From NCBI GenBank assembly GCA_965651265.1, contig CBFGRV010000013.1:1-64000 (forward strand): a stretch of DNA of 64,000 bases, given 5' to 3'. How positions within the stretch are numbered: position 1 is the stretch's first letter; each line of letters opens with the position of its first letter. Under the pieces are notes generated by a model, which ran no database searches, had not been told where the DNA came from, and was given only the letters and a program-made list of their open reading frames with translations. The stretch is from CBFGRV01 sp965651265. GTDB taxonomy: Bacteria > Bacteroidota > Rhodothermia > Rhodothermales > VXPQ01. Positions 26,933-36,283 of this stretch are shown here, piece after piece. The position numbers were made by a program, and so were the translations under genes.

Positions 26933-28897
26933 CTATCGCGATCGGTCGGCACTCACGGTGAGTTCGCCGACCGGATCCAGGAGGCGGGCAAAGAAGCTAT
27001 AGCCGCCGAAGTTGTTCTCGACCTTGATCATGAGCTTATTCCAGCCCTGCTTCATGCGGAGTGGGACTCGATCCTGATCGGGCGCCGCGATCCGAATGCC
27101 CTCTCTCTGGTGTACGGCTTCATCGTTGAAGAGCACCTTCACGCCGTCATCCGACCCAAGGAGAAGTGGCACGGTCTGATCGCGCGGCGAGTAAACGTAC
27201 GTCAGCGCGTAGGATGTTATCAGGTCGCTCGGTTCGAACCTTCCCCAGAGCTGGAGCCGGCCCGCAGGGTCCAGTCCCGTTTTCTTCCAGCTAACGGGCT
27301 GACCGAGTGCCCCGACGTAGGTGGCGCTTAGATCGATTTCTTCTTCGGGGGGATAGACGACGTCGAGTCCTTCGCGGCGGCCATCTTCAGACACCGGGTT
27401 CGGAAACGGTCCGATGACGTACCACTCGGGGATGAACTTGCGATCCGGTTCGATGACGAACGCATCCAGCCCCAGTGATCGACCCTCGGCCGCGGGATGG
27501 GGATCGACTGGCCGCACTTCGATATGGATCCGCCCATCATCGGCTCGCAGCGAACCGAGGTGTACACGGCCCCCAGGCTGTACAACCTCGCTGAACCCCC
27601 ATAACGTATCGAGCGGCTCGCCGTCGAAAGTAACCACCGAATTGCCGTACTCGGGACCCATCGTGTAATAGAGATCGACGAAGTACCTGTCGTTCTCGCC
27701 GGCAGGGAGGGAAATCATGATGGGTACCGCATCGCGTACTCGAACCTGGCGGAGGTCACTCCAGTCCGGGCCGTGGGGCGTCATGTCCTCGATCTCGATC
27801 TCGGCTCCGCTAATTCGAACCTCGTCGGATTCCGCTTCCAGGGCCCGGTTCGGCACGGTCACGCGCAGTGGGATTCGGAGCGATGCCTGCGGCAACGGAT
27901 CGAAGGGCCGGTGCGGCTCCTTCTGATACCAGTAGACCGTGCTGGAGTAATCGGCAATCGCGGAATTTCCGTGCCCATGCTCCATGGTGAAGCGGATGGA
28001 TTCGCGGAAGGAGATGGGATCGGGGACGTGGAGGCGATAAGCGGCAATGCGACTCTTCTCTTCGTCCTTCAGAATCAGCCCATGATAAGGGGCCGAGAAT
28101 GGGCCCTGTTCGAAATACCACCCACTCGTGAAATAATCCTCCGTGCCGGTGCCGTAGATGGAAGGATGTCGTTCGCCATCCACGTAGATCATCTCGTCGC
28201 CCTCGAGATACGAGATGCCACCATCGTATCCCTGCATACTCATGTTTACACCGATCACATGTCCCCTTCCCTCGGCCTCGAGGAGGAGGTAGTTCTGTTC
28301 TCGCGCCGTGCGAAGCTCGCGCCGCCATGATGCGTGGAAGTAGGCCACATCTTCGGGGAAGGGTTCATCTGCGGACTGGACATTGATGTGGTAGTAGAGG
28401 AAGGGGAGGTGCTGTCCGGTTTGATTCTCCACTTCGATGCGGGCGCGCTCATTGAACGGCATCGGGAAGTAGCTGAAGTATCCGCCGCTCGTCATGCCGA
28501 CGAGCTGTGACACGTAGGGCGTGTACTCGAACCCCGTGCCGAAGAAATCTCCGACGGGCACTTCCACGGAGGGTGCGACTTCATCATCCCAGAACATCCG
28601 CAGGACGATCCGCCGCAGAAAATGGGGGTCGGGGGAATTGATGGTGATCCAGATCCGTGTGATGACGCCTGGCCCCTCGATATCCGCCAGCACGGCTGTT
28701 TCCCCGTTCCGGAGCGTGATGCGGTCGTCATTTCCGCCCGTGGAGTCGAAGCTTGAGATCTGCAGATGCCTACCCTCTTTGAGGTAGGGCAGGCGGGAAG
28801 GATCTAGAAGATGTTCGAGCCCAGACTGGGCGCGGACCGGAGTACTCAGAAAAACTGTCGCCAGCAGCGCGGACGTCAGGACGACTGTACGGTTCAT
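26933..28897 (-). CDS. GH172 (DUF2961) secreted glycosidase with C-terminal beta domain
   Basis: Member of the DUF2961 family, now GH172, whose characterised members cleave furanosides (difructose anhydride, D-arabinofuranosides). From the ATG at 28897 there is a signal peptide (1-23, ending VRAQ), then the catalytic domain (about 30-400). The motifs YLEGDE (230-235) and GTGTEDYF (249-256) give Glu232 and Glu253, 21 residues apart; this fits the nucleophile and acid/base pair as I remember it from the characterised Bifidobacterium enzyme. The C-terminal 150 residues form a beta domain (WYVIGPFPN, LLLGSDDGVKV) seen as a carbohydrate-binding-like module. It is first in the minus-strand cluster and has LacI-like dyads upstream. 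The frame is open back to 28969, but the later start fits the signal peptide. Confidence 0.88.
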   Translation of the reverse strand: MNRTVVLTSALLATVFLSTPVRAQSGLEHLLDPSRLPYLKEGRHLQISSFDSTGGNDDRITLRNGETAVLADIEGPGVITRIWITINSPDPHFLRRIVLRMFWDDEVAPSVEVPVGDFFGTGFEYTPYVSQLVGMTSGGYFSYFPMPFNERARIEVENQTGQHLPFLYYHINVQSADEPFPEDVAYFHASWRRELRTAREQNYLLLEAEGRGHVIGVNMSMQGYDGGISYLEGDEMIYVDGERHPSIYGTGTEDYFTSGWYFEQGPFSAPYHGLILKDEEKSRIAAYRLHVPDPISFRESIRFTMEHGHGNSAIADYSSTVYWYQKEPHRPFDPLPQASLRIPLRVTVPNRALEAESDEVRISGAEIEIEDMTPHGPDWSDLRQVRVRDAVPIMISLPAGENDRYFVDLYYTMGPEYGNSVVTFDGEPLDTLWGFSEVVQPGGRVHLGSLRADDGRIHIEVRPVDPHPAAEGRSLGLDAFVIEPDRKFIPEWYVIGPFPNPVSEDGRREGLDVVYPPEEEIDLSATYVGALGQPVSWKKTGLDPAGRLQLWGRFEPSDLITSYALTYVYSPRDQTVPLLLGSDDGVKVLFNDEAVHQREGIRIAAPDQDRVPLRMKQGWNKLMIKVENNFGGYSFFARLLDPVGELTVSADRSR

Positions 28898-29083
28898 GAA
28901 ATCGATCGGGCTTTCCGGCAACCGGCTCGATGCGATGCAATGATTGACGGGCTTGCGCCGAAGCCGCACTCGAGCAGGACAGCCTTTGTGTCAGGCCTCT
29001 AGCGTGGTTTTGGTGGTCGAAGGACAGGGTCGCTACTTCGACCTTGACATTGCCATAATCTCCCAATAACATACGTGAAGTCC

Positions 29084-29098
29084 AAATCGAGTCGATTT
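29084..29098. promoter_or_regulatory. Perfect AAATCGA/TCGATTT dyad
   Basis: AAATCGA-G-TCGATTT is a perfect 7-bp inverted repeat around one base. It lies 5 bp from the AAACCGGTTT dyad, about 190 nt before the GH172 start. The odd spacing differs from the even-centred LacI-type sites, so it may bind another regulator. Confidence 0.45.
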
Positions 29099-29103
29099 TT
29101 GCC

Positions 29104-29113
29104 AAACCGGTTT
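29104..29113. promoter_or_regulatory. AAACCGGTTT dyad, possible third LacI operator
   Basis: AAACCGGTTT is a perfect palindrome with the same CCGG core as the dyads at 13814-13827 and 17727-17740, but with A/T rather than G/C next to the core. It could place the GH172 cluster under the same LacI-type repressor, acting from about 210 nt before its start. Confidence 0.45.
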
Positions 29114-29228
29114 ACTAAATTCTGAAACGAGCTACTTTCTTCCGTTGCAAGCTACATGGGGACGGTGACGGTTACCATCCCCACGAAGCGGTTCGGATCC
29201 CACGTCAACGCGAACATGGAGGATTGCC

Positions 29229-31268
29229 ATGATGAGATCGGTACCATCGCTCAAGAGATGGCTGAGCACGGCTATTTGCCTGCTCATGTCATTTGGACTG
29301 TTATACCCGGCCGCAGCGCAGGTTGGCGGACCGTATGAACCGGATACGGCTACGGTGCTGCTGCTGCATTTTGACGACAACCTCGACAATGCCTCCGAAT
29401 TCTCGGACGACGCCGTAGGGCACGGAAACCTTTCATTCGTCTCCAATGCCGCCCTCGGCCTGGGGCAGGCACTCCGCCTCGACAACGATTCCCAGGGAGA
29501 TTCCTCCTATGTGACCGTTCCGCATGGTGACGCGCTCAACCTCGATGGTAATTGGACGATCGAGGGCTGGATCAACGTGTTCACGTTCGGCGAGTCCAAT
29601 CAGGACTGGCGTTGGGTACCGCGCCTCATCATCAAACCGGGAGAGGAAGTATTCTGGCGGCCGAACTACTTCATCGAGCTTTGGGGTAGTAGCCGCTTCT
29701 TCAGCAGTGGATACCATTCCGCCACGGGCTGCTGCTGGCCGCAAGCCAACACACCGAACGACACGATGGAACCGGGCCAGTGGTATCACATCGCCTTCAT
29801 TAGAGATACCACGGAGCACATCCTCGCTCAGGTCGTGCACAACGCCAATCGTGAACTGATTGCGTTCACTTCGGCCGCATACGACCCGATCTCAGAGGCG
29901 CCCCCCTTGTTGAACGGGAACGACGTTCATATTGGATGGGCCGGCGGGGGAAGCACGGACTCCTGGCTCGACGGCTTCGTCGATGAGATTCGAATCAGCA
30001 ATGTCGTCCGGGACTTCGGTATCCCACCGATTCTTACGGACGTCACGGAGTTGACCAACCAGACATCGGACGTGCCCGGCTACGAGGTTTCGATCGAGGC
30101 ATTCAAGTTAGGCACGGGTAGCATCGCCGACGTCACACTGCACTACGACGTGGGTGCAGGCTTCCAGGAGATTCCCATGACGTCGAACGGCGATCGACTC
30201 TATTCGGCAACCATTCCTCAGCAGGAGCTGGGAACGGTCATTCGCTATTACGTCTCGGCCACCGACGACGCCGACATGCGCGCGACGATGCCCTCGACGG
30301 CCGAGGCCGATGAGACCTACTACTCCTTCGGCATCTACGAAGAAGGCACGCAGACACTCTACCTCAGCTTCGAAGAAGGCTCCGGCTCGCCCGTCGACGA
30401 ATCGCAGTACGCCCACCAGGTGACCGTCTTCGGAACGGCAACGTACGTCGATGACGCAGCCGTGGGTGATTACGCGCTCGACCTGGACGAGGGCGACCAG
30501 ACCTACCTCGAAATTCAGTCGCCCTTCCTCGCCAGCACCGAGATGACCGTCGAGCTCTGGTTCAATGCGGACTCGATCAAACAGGATGTTCGCCTGATTG
30601 GAAAGGAGAGTCCAGGCGGATCGTGGTTCCAGCAGAATTTCGAGATGAAATTCCTCACCGGAAACCGGTTGTCGGCGGGCACCTACCTTCCGGATGGTGA
30701 CGGCTACATCATCAACGATCTATATCTGGATGACAGCCTGCACACCGGAACCTGGTACCACGCACTCTACGTGCTCTCCGCCGACAGCGCACTCCTTCGT
30801 GTAAGCAACATCGACGGAGAGGTAGTAGGAGAGAAGCGCATCGGCGTCGAGGGCACGGCGATTCTCGCTGGTGGTCCGTTCCGAATCGGCCACTCCGGCC
30901 CGGCCGCGCAAGGCTATTTCGACGGCCGCGTCGACGAGGTGCGGGTCTTCAACTACGCTCGCGATGAGTTCACGACGGCGACTGAAGACCAGGCGGAATT
31001 GCCGCATGCCATCGTCTTGGAGCAAAACTATCCGAACCCATTCAATCCCTCTACGACCATCTCGTACACGTTGCCAGCTGCCATGAAGGTCAATCTGGTC
31101 GTGTTCGACGTGCTGGGACGTCAGGTTGCCAAGCTGGTGGATGAGCAGCAGAGTGCGGGACGGTATGAGGTGAGCTTCGACGGCGCCGGTCTGGCGAGCG
31201 GTCTGTACTACTATCGTCTGGAAAGCGACGTGCAGACGCATACTCGAAGCATGATGCTCCTGAAGTAG
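29229..31268 (+). CDS. Secreted double-LamG protein with T9SS sorting domain
   Basis: A 679-residue secreted protein. A signal peptide (1-30, ending AAAQ) is followed by a concanavalin/LamG-like domain (about 40-240), a short beta domain, a second LamG-like domain (about 340-570), and a type A C-terminal sorting domain (about 598-679) with QNYPNPFNPSTTISY and FDVLGR. LamG domains usually bind glycans or proteins, and the sorting domain directs export by the type IX system and attachment to the cell surface. No catalytic motif is visible. GGAGG at 29218-29222 supports the start. It is divergent from the glycosidase cluster, so it may bind the same glycan, which is inference. Confidence 0.9.
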   Translation: MMRSVPSLKRWLSTAICLLMSFGLLYPAAAQVGGPYEPDTATVLLLHFDDNLDNASEFSDDAVGHGNLSFVSNAALGLGQALRLDNDSQGDSSYVTVPHGDALNLDGNWTIEGWINVFTFGESNQDWRWVPRLIIKPGEEVFWRPNYFIELWGSSRFFSSGYHSATGCCWPQANTPNDTMEPGQWYHIAFIRDTTEHILAQVVHNANRELIAFTSAAYDPISEAPPLLNGNDVHIGWAGGGSTDSWLDGFVDEIRISNVVRDFGIPPILTDVTELTNQTSDVPGYEVSIEAFKLGTGSIADVTLHYDVGAGFQEIPMTSNGDRLYSATIPQQELGTVIRYYVSATDDADMRATMPSTAEADETYYSFGIYEEGTQTLYLSFEEGSGSPVDESQYAHQVTVFGTATYVDDAAVGDYALDLDEGDQTYLEIQSPFLASTEMTVELWFNADSIKQDVRLIGKESPGGSWFQQNFEMKFLTGNRLSAGTYLPDGDGYIINDLYLDDSLHTGTWYHALYVLSADSALLRVSNIDGEVVGEKRIGVEGTAILAGGPFRIGHSGPAAQGYFDGRVDEVRVFNYARDEFTTATEDQAELPHAIVLEQNYPNPFNPSTTISYTLPAAMKVNLVVFDVLGRQVAKLVDEQQSAGRYEVSFDGAGLASGLYYYRLESDVQTHTRSMMLLK

Positions 31269-31321
31269 AATCCTATAAGGTGTCTTCCAGCCCTCCTGCT
31301 GGGAGAAGTGGGGAAGGCCAT

Positions 31322-31347
31322 GGCCCGCGCCCTCGACGGCGCGGGCC
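31322..31347 (+). terminator. GC-rich hairpin after LamG gene
   Basis: GGCCCGCGCC (31322-31331) pairs perfectly with GGCGCGGGCC (31338-31347) around a 6-nt loop, 54 nt after the stop codon. No T-run follows, so it is either a weak terminator, an mRNA 3' stabiliser or a processing site. Confidence 0.5.
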
Positions 31348-31382
31348 GGTGGCCACCGTAGTATGTCCGTTTGCGGAGTCTG

Positions 31383-31985
31383 ATGAAAACCCTCTCCAGC
31401 ATCACGCGGCTTCTGTGCCTGGCATTCCTCGTCGTGACCGGCGTGGGTTGCGATACCGGGGTTCAGGAATCCCCGGAACCAGGTGTGCTTCGCGTGACGA
31501 TGCAGGCGGATCCGGCCGACACTACGATCGTGATCGCCGGCCAGGTTCTCACGGTCTCGCCTTCCGATAGCTTCGGGGTCACCATCTATCAGGGGCGTGC
31601 CTTCCGCGATACTCTGTTCGCAGTGCTTCTGAAGAGCACTACGAGCTACCGAGAGCGAGACTACGTCTACAACGTCTTTCAGCGCGACGGATCGGAGTTC
31701 GCCGAGTTCGTGATCTTCGAGTCGCTCCTTCCGCCCGGCGATTACGACAGCCTTCGTTTCAGCGCGAGTGCTGAGATGCTGAGCATTGGAAGCTTCTTGA
31801 TTCCGGTGCGGCTTCCGCCTGACGCCGATCCGGCCATGGATTTTCCGGCTCGTTTTCGGATCGCCGAGCGTGACACCACCGAAATCAAGGTCATGCTGCG
31901 CCCGCTTGAATCGGTACGGCGCTTCAGGGACATGTACCTGTTCCATCGGCAGTTCGAGGTAACCCACATCGAGAATCCGTCATGA
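31383..31985 (+). CDS. Uncharacterised lipoprotein
   Basis: I do not recognise a named family. From the ATG at 31383 there is a lipoprotein signal ending VTGVGC, so the protein is lipid-anchored, then about 180 residues of beta-rich sequence (LRVTMQADPADTTIVI, LPPGDYDSLRFS, TEIKVMLRPLESV). The pattern of paired strands with 'PPGDYDSLRF' recalls DUF4382-like lipoproteins, but I would not assign it. Its last four bases overlap the start of the next lipoprotein gene, so the two are translated together and likely work together, just ahead of the TonB-dependent receptor. Confidence 0.75.
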   Translation: MKTLSSITRLLCLAFLVVTGVGCDTGVQESPEPGVLRVTMQADPADTTIVIAGQVLTVSPSDSFGVTIYQGRAFRDTLFAVLLKSTTSYRERDYVYNVFQRDGSEFAEFVIFESLLPPGDYDSLRFSASAEMLSIGSFLIPVRLPPDADPAMDFPARFRIAERDTTEIKVMLRPLESVRRFRDMYLFHRQFEVTHIENPS

Positions 31986-33427
31986 GCCGACCGGATCGCT
32001 TCAGTTGGTGGTGGGCGGCCGTTCTGATGATGGCAATGGGCCCCGTCCTGACCGCATGCGAGGAGGTTCTGACTCCTCCGAATGCCAATGAGCCGCCGAA
32101 CACGACGCTGGCCAACATCCCGCAGGAGAATGACACGTTGTTCGCCCTGACGACGCTTCATTGGGATGGTGAGGATGTCGACGGATTCGTGGCAGGGTAC
32201 GAGTATCGCTACATCACGCATCACCTGATTCTGGGCGACTCTGTGCTTACCGACTGGGAGTTCACCGGGGAGACGAGTCTGACGATTGCGTTCGAATCGT
32301 CCGACGAGCTGAACCTGCAAATCTTCCAGGTGCGCGCCGTCGACAATTCGGGGGACGTCGATCCGACTCCGGCCGAGCGCCGCTTCTACACGCGCAAGAC
32401 GATCTTTCCCGTGACGGAGATCGTCGAGCCCTCAAACCAGGAGGTTTTCTTCGCTCTGGATCACGTGACCGACTGGTGGGAAGGCATTCGGCTCACCATG
32501 ACCGCGCGCGACCAGGATGGCGAGGTGATGGAATACGGCTGGGCCGTCGATGGCAGTGACTGGACGTGGACCAGGGACACGACTCTGTTCATTCCGCCGA
32601 GCGCATTCGATGCGCCGCTCGAAGGGCAGCACCAGATTCGGGTCACCTCGCGGGATAATACCAATCTGCTGGATCCGACGGGCGATTCCGTCACGATCCG
32701 GCTCGTTCGGCCCATCCACGACCGCCGCATCCTCATCGTCGACGAGACTACCGAATCCAATTTCCCCTTCGGTGTGACCTTCACGGACGATGAGGTAGAC
32801 CGCTTCTATGCCGATCTGTTCGGCACCGAGTACAGCTGGGATTACAACGAACGGGGCGCGCCTCCCAAAGACACGCTAGCCAGGTACCAGCTCGTCGTGT
32901 GGCATGCGGACAACAGCTACTCGACGAATCCTCATCGACTACCTCAGCACGTCGATCTCATCCAGGACTACCTGAACACGGGCGGCGACTTCATCATGAG
33001 TGGATGGCGCATCCTGAAATCATTCAAGCCCACGGAGAACTTCCCGCAGGCTTTCGCCGACGGCACGTTCGTGCACGACTACCTCCACATCAATGCGGCA
33101 GACGAAACGCCGCTTGGAGGTGATTTCGACCGGGCCATCGGCGTCGGTGCATTCAGCGACATCAACGTGGACTCGCTCAAGCTGGCCAACTCCTTCCCCT
33201 ATTACGGGCTCCTCGGGCAGGTGAACATCATCCCCGAGCGCGGAGGATTCACGGAAGTGATCTATTCATACGACGGAAACCTTCCTGCCTACCGCGGAAT
33301 GGCCGTGGGTCTGCGGTACTACGGAACGAGCTTCAATGCGGCCGTGCTCGGATTTCCGGTCTTCTTCATCAGGGAGGATGACGCGAAGCGGCTCGGCGCC
33401 GAACTCTTGTCCAGTATGGGTTACTAG
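31982..33427 (+). CDS. Lipoprotein with C-terminal amidotransferase-like domain
   Basis: A 481-residue lipoprotein (signal ending VLTAC, Cys26). Two Ig/FN3-like domains follow; the first carries HWDGEDVDGFVAGYEYRY (about 59-76), a motif I know from surface proteins of this bacterial group. From about residue 245 (RRILIVDET) the protein resembles a class I glutamine-amidotransferase-like Rossmann fold, with QLVVWHADN, LNTGGDFIMSGW and a final FFIREDDAKRLGAELL. No catalytic Cys-His-Glu triad is evident, so it is probably a binding rather than enzymatic module. It overlaps the upstream lipoprotein by 4 nt and ends 45 nt before the receptor gene. Confidence 0.78.
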   Translation: MSRPDRFSWWWAAVLMMAMGPVLTACEEVLTPPNANEPPNTTLANIPQENDTLFALTTLHWDGEDVDGFVAGYEYRYITHHLILGDSVLTDWEFTGETSLTIAFESSDELNLQIFQVRAVDNSGDVDPTPAERRFYTRKTIFPVTEIVEPSNQEVFFALDHVTDWWEGIRLTMTARDQDGEVMEYGWAVDGSDWTWTRDTTLFIPPSAFDAPLEGQHQIRVTSRDNTNLLDPTGDSVTIRLVRPIHDRRILIVDETTESNFPFGVTFTDDEVDRFYADLFGTEYSWDYNERGAPPKDTLARYQLVVWHADNSYSTNPHRLPQHVDLIQDYLNTGGDFIMSGWRILKSFKPTENFPQAFADGTFVHDYLHINAADETPLGGDFDRAIGVGAFSDINVDSLKLANSFPYYGLLGQVNIIPERGGFTEVIYSYDGNLPAYRGMAVGLRYYGTSFNAAVLGFPVFFIREDDAKRLGAELLSSMGY

Positions 33428-33472
33428 CCGCGCTCCACGATGTGTGATCGTTCGAACATCAGACGTGAAACC

Positions 33473-36274
33473 ATGGGCGACATGACCCGACATCGATCCT
33501 CTTTGTTGGCCGCGATGTTGATGGTCTGGCTGATCTGGCCGACGAGTTCGCATGCGCAAACCTGGGGCAAAATATCCGGGGTCGTCACCGATGCGCAGAC
33601 GGGCGAAACGCTCATCGGCGCAAACGTCATCGTTGACGGACTCCAGCTGGGAGCCGCAACCGACGCCTCGGGTGAGTACTTCATCCTGCGTGTTCCGCCG
33701 GGCGCCTACTCGATCAGGGCCTCCTACATCGGATATCACACGAGGACCATCACTAACGTCATCGTAGAGGCGGATCTCACGACGCGACTGGACATCCAGC
33801 TCGAGTCGCAGGCGATCGAATCGCCGGAGCTTGAGATTGTAGCCGAACGCGGGATGGTTCAGCCGGACGTGACCTTTACGCGTCGTACGACGAGTCGAGA
33901 GACGATGGAGTCGCTCCCCGGTCTCGATGCGGCATCCGACATATTCTCCATTCAGGCAGGCGCGATCGTCGACCAGGCACCGGAGATTCTGACCCTCGAC
34001 GACGGAACGCAGATCCAGGTTCGCGACGAGAGTGTGGCCAATGTCCACGTCCGCGGCGGCCGAGGTGGTGAGATTCTTTTCATGGTGGACGGGATGCCCG
34101 TGACGCACCCTATCTACGGCGGTCGGAGCGTTCTCGATCTGAACGTCGTGAGTGTGGACGAGATCGAGCTCCTTACCGGGGCCTTCAGTGCCGAGTACGG
34201 TCAGGCGCAATCCGGGGTAGTCAACATCTCTACGCGAACGGGTGGAGATCGCCTGCAGGCCGGCGTGAAGTATAAGACGGACTCATTCGAGATCACGGAT
34301 GAGGCCTTCCAGAGACATTACAGTGCCCTCTACCTCTCGGGACCCGAGCCCATTACCAAGTCCCTTCTACCCAGTCTGGGAATCCATCTGCCCGGGGAGG
34401 CCTACGTATTTCTTTCCGCCAGTGGTGAGATAACCAACACTCCCTACAACAATCATCGAACCCGAGACTCATACTCACTGTTCGGAATCGATTTCACCGG
34501 TAAGCAAGACAATTCTGCCACGCTAAGTGGAAAACTGAATTACCGCCTCAGTGATCGCGTCGAGACCATTGCCAGCTACAATGGTTCGTGGAAACGATGG
34601 AGTAGTTTCAGCTGGTTGTGGAGAGATCATCCGGATAATATGGCAGAGTATGCCAGGGACAACAACAGTCTCAATCTCAAACTCCGGCATACCCTCTCCA
34701 ATCGCACTTTCTACGACGTCAATTTCGGCCTCCTTGACGTGCGATACCATGGTTCATTGGATGGCCGCACGCCTGAGGATTTCTGGGTGATTGAACGTGC
34801 ACCTGACGGGGCTATCGACACGTTGTACTCGACCATACAGGCGCCACAAACCGATCCGCTAACCGGATTCTACGATAATCAGGGATTCGAGAACATCTGG
34901 CGTGATGATGACATGCGGACGTACACCTTCAAGGGCGACGTCATCTCGCAAATCACGCAAGATCACCTCATCAAGACCGGGATCGAGGTCAAGTACAACG
35001 ACCTTCGATACGTGGATATTCAGGATGGGGGCGTGAAGCTGTCGCCGTACGGCGAGTACGTCTGGCGTGGCGGCCCTGAGGCGCCCCCTCCTCCGGGTCC
35101 CTTCAAAGAATTTGGTCAGAATCGATGGGTATTCCATGCAAAGCCATGGATGGGGGGAGCCTACATCCAGGATAAGTTCGAAAAGTACAGCCTCATCGTG
35201 AATGCCGGGGCGAGAATCGACTGGTTCCTGACCGGTAGCGTCGTCAACGACGAGAACTACAAGGCACAGTGGGAGGCGGCGACAGGTCTATCCGCAGATT
35301 GGCAGCGATTCAAGTACACGGTCAGTCCCCGATTCGGCATCTCGTTCCCCGTTTCACTGAATACCGTCTTGTTCTTCTCGTACGGCCATTTCAATCAGCT
35401 GCCGGAGATCCAGTTCTTCTACCGTGACCCGTACACGGGCGGGTTCACCGGCAATCCGCATCTCGATTTCGTCCAGACTATCCTCTACGAGTTCGGCTTC
35501 ACCCATCAGTTCACAGAAAGTTGGGCGGTCGACGTAAAGAGCTACAACAAAGACATTTCGAGGCAGGTTGGGACGACACGCCTGCGGGCGCACCTCGGAC
35601 TGCCCGTCCACCTATACGACAACAACGGATATGCGCGCGCACGTGGCATCGAGCTCAATCTGAAGAAGCGATATCGGAATTACACGTCGGGCGAAATCAA
35701 CTACACCGTGCAGTGGGCCACGGGCTACTCGTCGTCGGCCTTCGAGGACTACATCCGCTCGATCAACGATTTCCCAAATCCGATTCGTGAGCGCCGTTTG
35801 AGTTGGGATATTCGGCACCAGGTCGTCCTACAGGCGATGCTCGCCTCGCCGCCCGGCCGTCCTCTGAGCTTATTCGGACTCCGGTTGCCGGACGATTGGA
35901 GCCTGACGGTACTCTCTCGCCTGTCGTCGGGATACCCTTACACACCCGGTACGAATGACCCCGTCGAGGCTCAACAGCGGGAAAATGCGCTGAGCGGACC
36001 CCCCACGTATTCGACCGACGTGAAATTCAGAAAGGCGTTCTCGATTGGAGGCGCAAGTGCCGGACTGCTTTTCGAAGTGTTCAATGTATTCGATCAGAAG
36101 AATACGCAGATCAACTTCGGCTTCAATCCTTGGACGGGTGAACCGTACATATTTGGGGATGTCATCCAGAACACGAATCAGCTATACAACTGGCATGATT
36201 CATTTCGACTGATGGATCCTCGCCAATTCTCAATTGGGAGACACGTTCAACTGGGTATTGAGTTCGATTTGTAG
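33473..36274 (+). CDS. TonB-dependent receptor with N-terminal carboxypeptidase-like domain
   Basis: Outer-membrane 22-strand barrel transporter powered by TonB. A signal peptide (ending SSHAQ) is followed by a carboxypeptidase-regulatory-like domain (GKISGVVTDAQTGETLIGAN), a plug domain (HVRGGRGGEILFMVDGMPV; AEYGQAQSGVVNISTR) and the beta-barrel to a C-terminal aromatic-rich strand (LGIEFDL). The length is 933 residues from the ATG at 33473; an earlier in-frame ATG at 33440 would spoil the signal. No SusD-like gene follows. Instead a large secreted protein and a PorV-like gene do, an order repeated at 49067-56197. The substrate is unknown; nearby glycan genes suggest oligosaccharide, but assembly or protein cargo cannot be excluded. 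Confidence 0.9.
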   Translation: MGDMTRHRSSLLAAMLMVWLIWPTSSHAQTWGKISGVVTDAQTGETLIGANVIVDGLQLGAATDASGEYFILRVPPGAYSIRASYIGYHTRTITNVIVEADLTTRLDIQLESQAIESPELEIVAERGMVQPDVTFTRRTTSRETMESLPGLDAASDIFSIQAGAIVDQAPEILTLDDGTQIQVRDESVANVHVRGGRGGEILFMVDGMPVTHPIYGGRSVLDLNVVSVDEIELLTGAFSAEYGQAQSGVVNISTRTGGDRLQAGVKYKTDSFEITDEAFQRHYSALYLSGPEPITKSLLPSLGIHLPGEAYVFLSASGEITNTPYNNHRTRDSYSLFGIDFTGKQDNSATLSGKLNYRLSDRVETIASYNGSWKRWSSFSWLWRDHPDNMAEYARDNNSLNLKLRHTLSNRTFYDVNFGLLDVRYHGSLDGRTPEDFWVIERAPDGAIDTLYSTIQAPQTDPLTGFYDNQGFENIWRDDDMRTYTFKGDVISQITQDHLIKTGIEVKYNDLRYVDIQDGGVKLSPYGEYVWRGGPEAPPPPGPFKEFGQNRWVFHAKPWMGGAYIQDKFEKYSLIVNAGARIDWFLTGSVVNDENYKAQWEAATGLSADWQRFKYTVSPRFGISFPVSLNTVLFFSYGHFNQLPEIQFFYRDPYTGGFTGNPHLDFVQTILYEFGFTHQFTESWAVDVKSYNKDISRQVGTTRLRAHLGLPVHLYDNNGYARARGIELNLKKRYRNYTSGEINYTVQWATGYSSSAFEDYIRSINDFPNPIRERRLSWDIRHQVVLQAMLASPPGRPLSLFGLRLPDDWSLTVLSRLSSGYPYTPGTNDPVEAQQRENALSGPPTYSTDVKFRKAFSIGGASAGLLFEVFNVFDQKNTQINFGFNPWTGEPYIFGDVIQNTNQLYNWHDSFRLMDPRQFSIGRHVQLGIEFDL

Positions 36275-36283
36275 CATTCTGCC

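Larger units (their letters stand above)
28898..29228. promoter_or_regulatory. Divergent control region
   Basis: This 331-bp gap separates the leftward glycosidase cluster from the rightward LamG gene and should hold both promoters. It contains two inverted repeats near 29084-29113, listed separately, and GGAGG at 29218-29222 serving the LamG gene. I see no small gene in it. Confidence 0.6.

Noticed and set aside
30720..31967. 415-codon minus-strand frame across the LamG gene end and lipoprotein gene
   Set aside because: It is antisense to a sorting domain and a lipoprotein that both have clear motifs; no domain of its own.
31383..33427. SusD-like lipoprotein next to the receptor
   Set aside because: Neither lipoprotein shows the helical TPR core or length typical of SusD.
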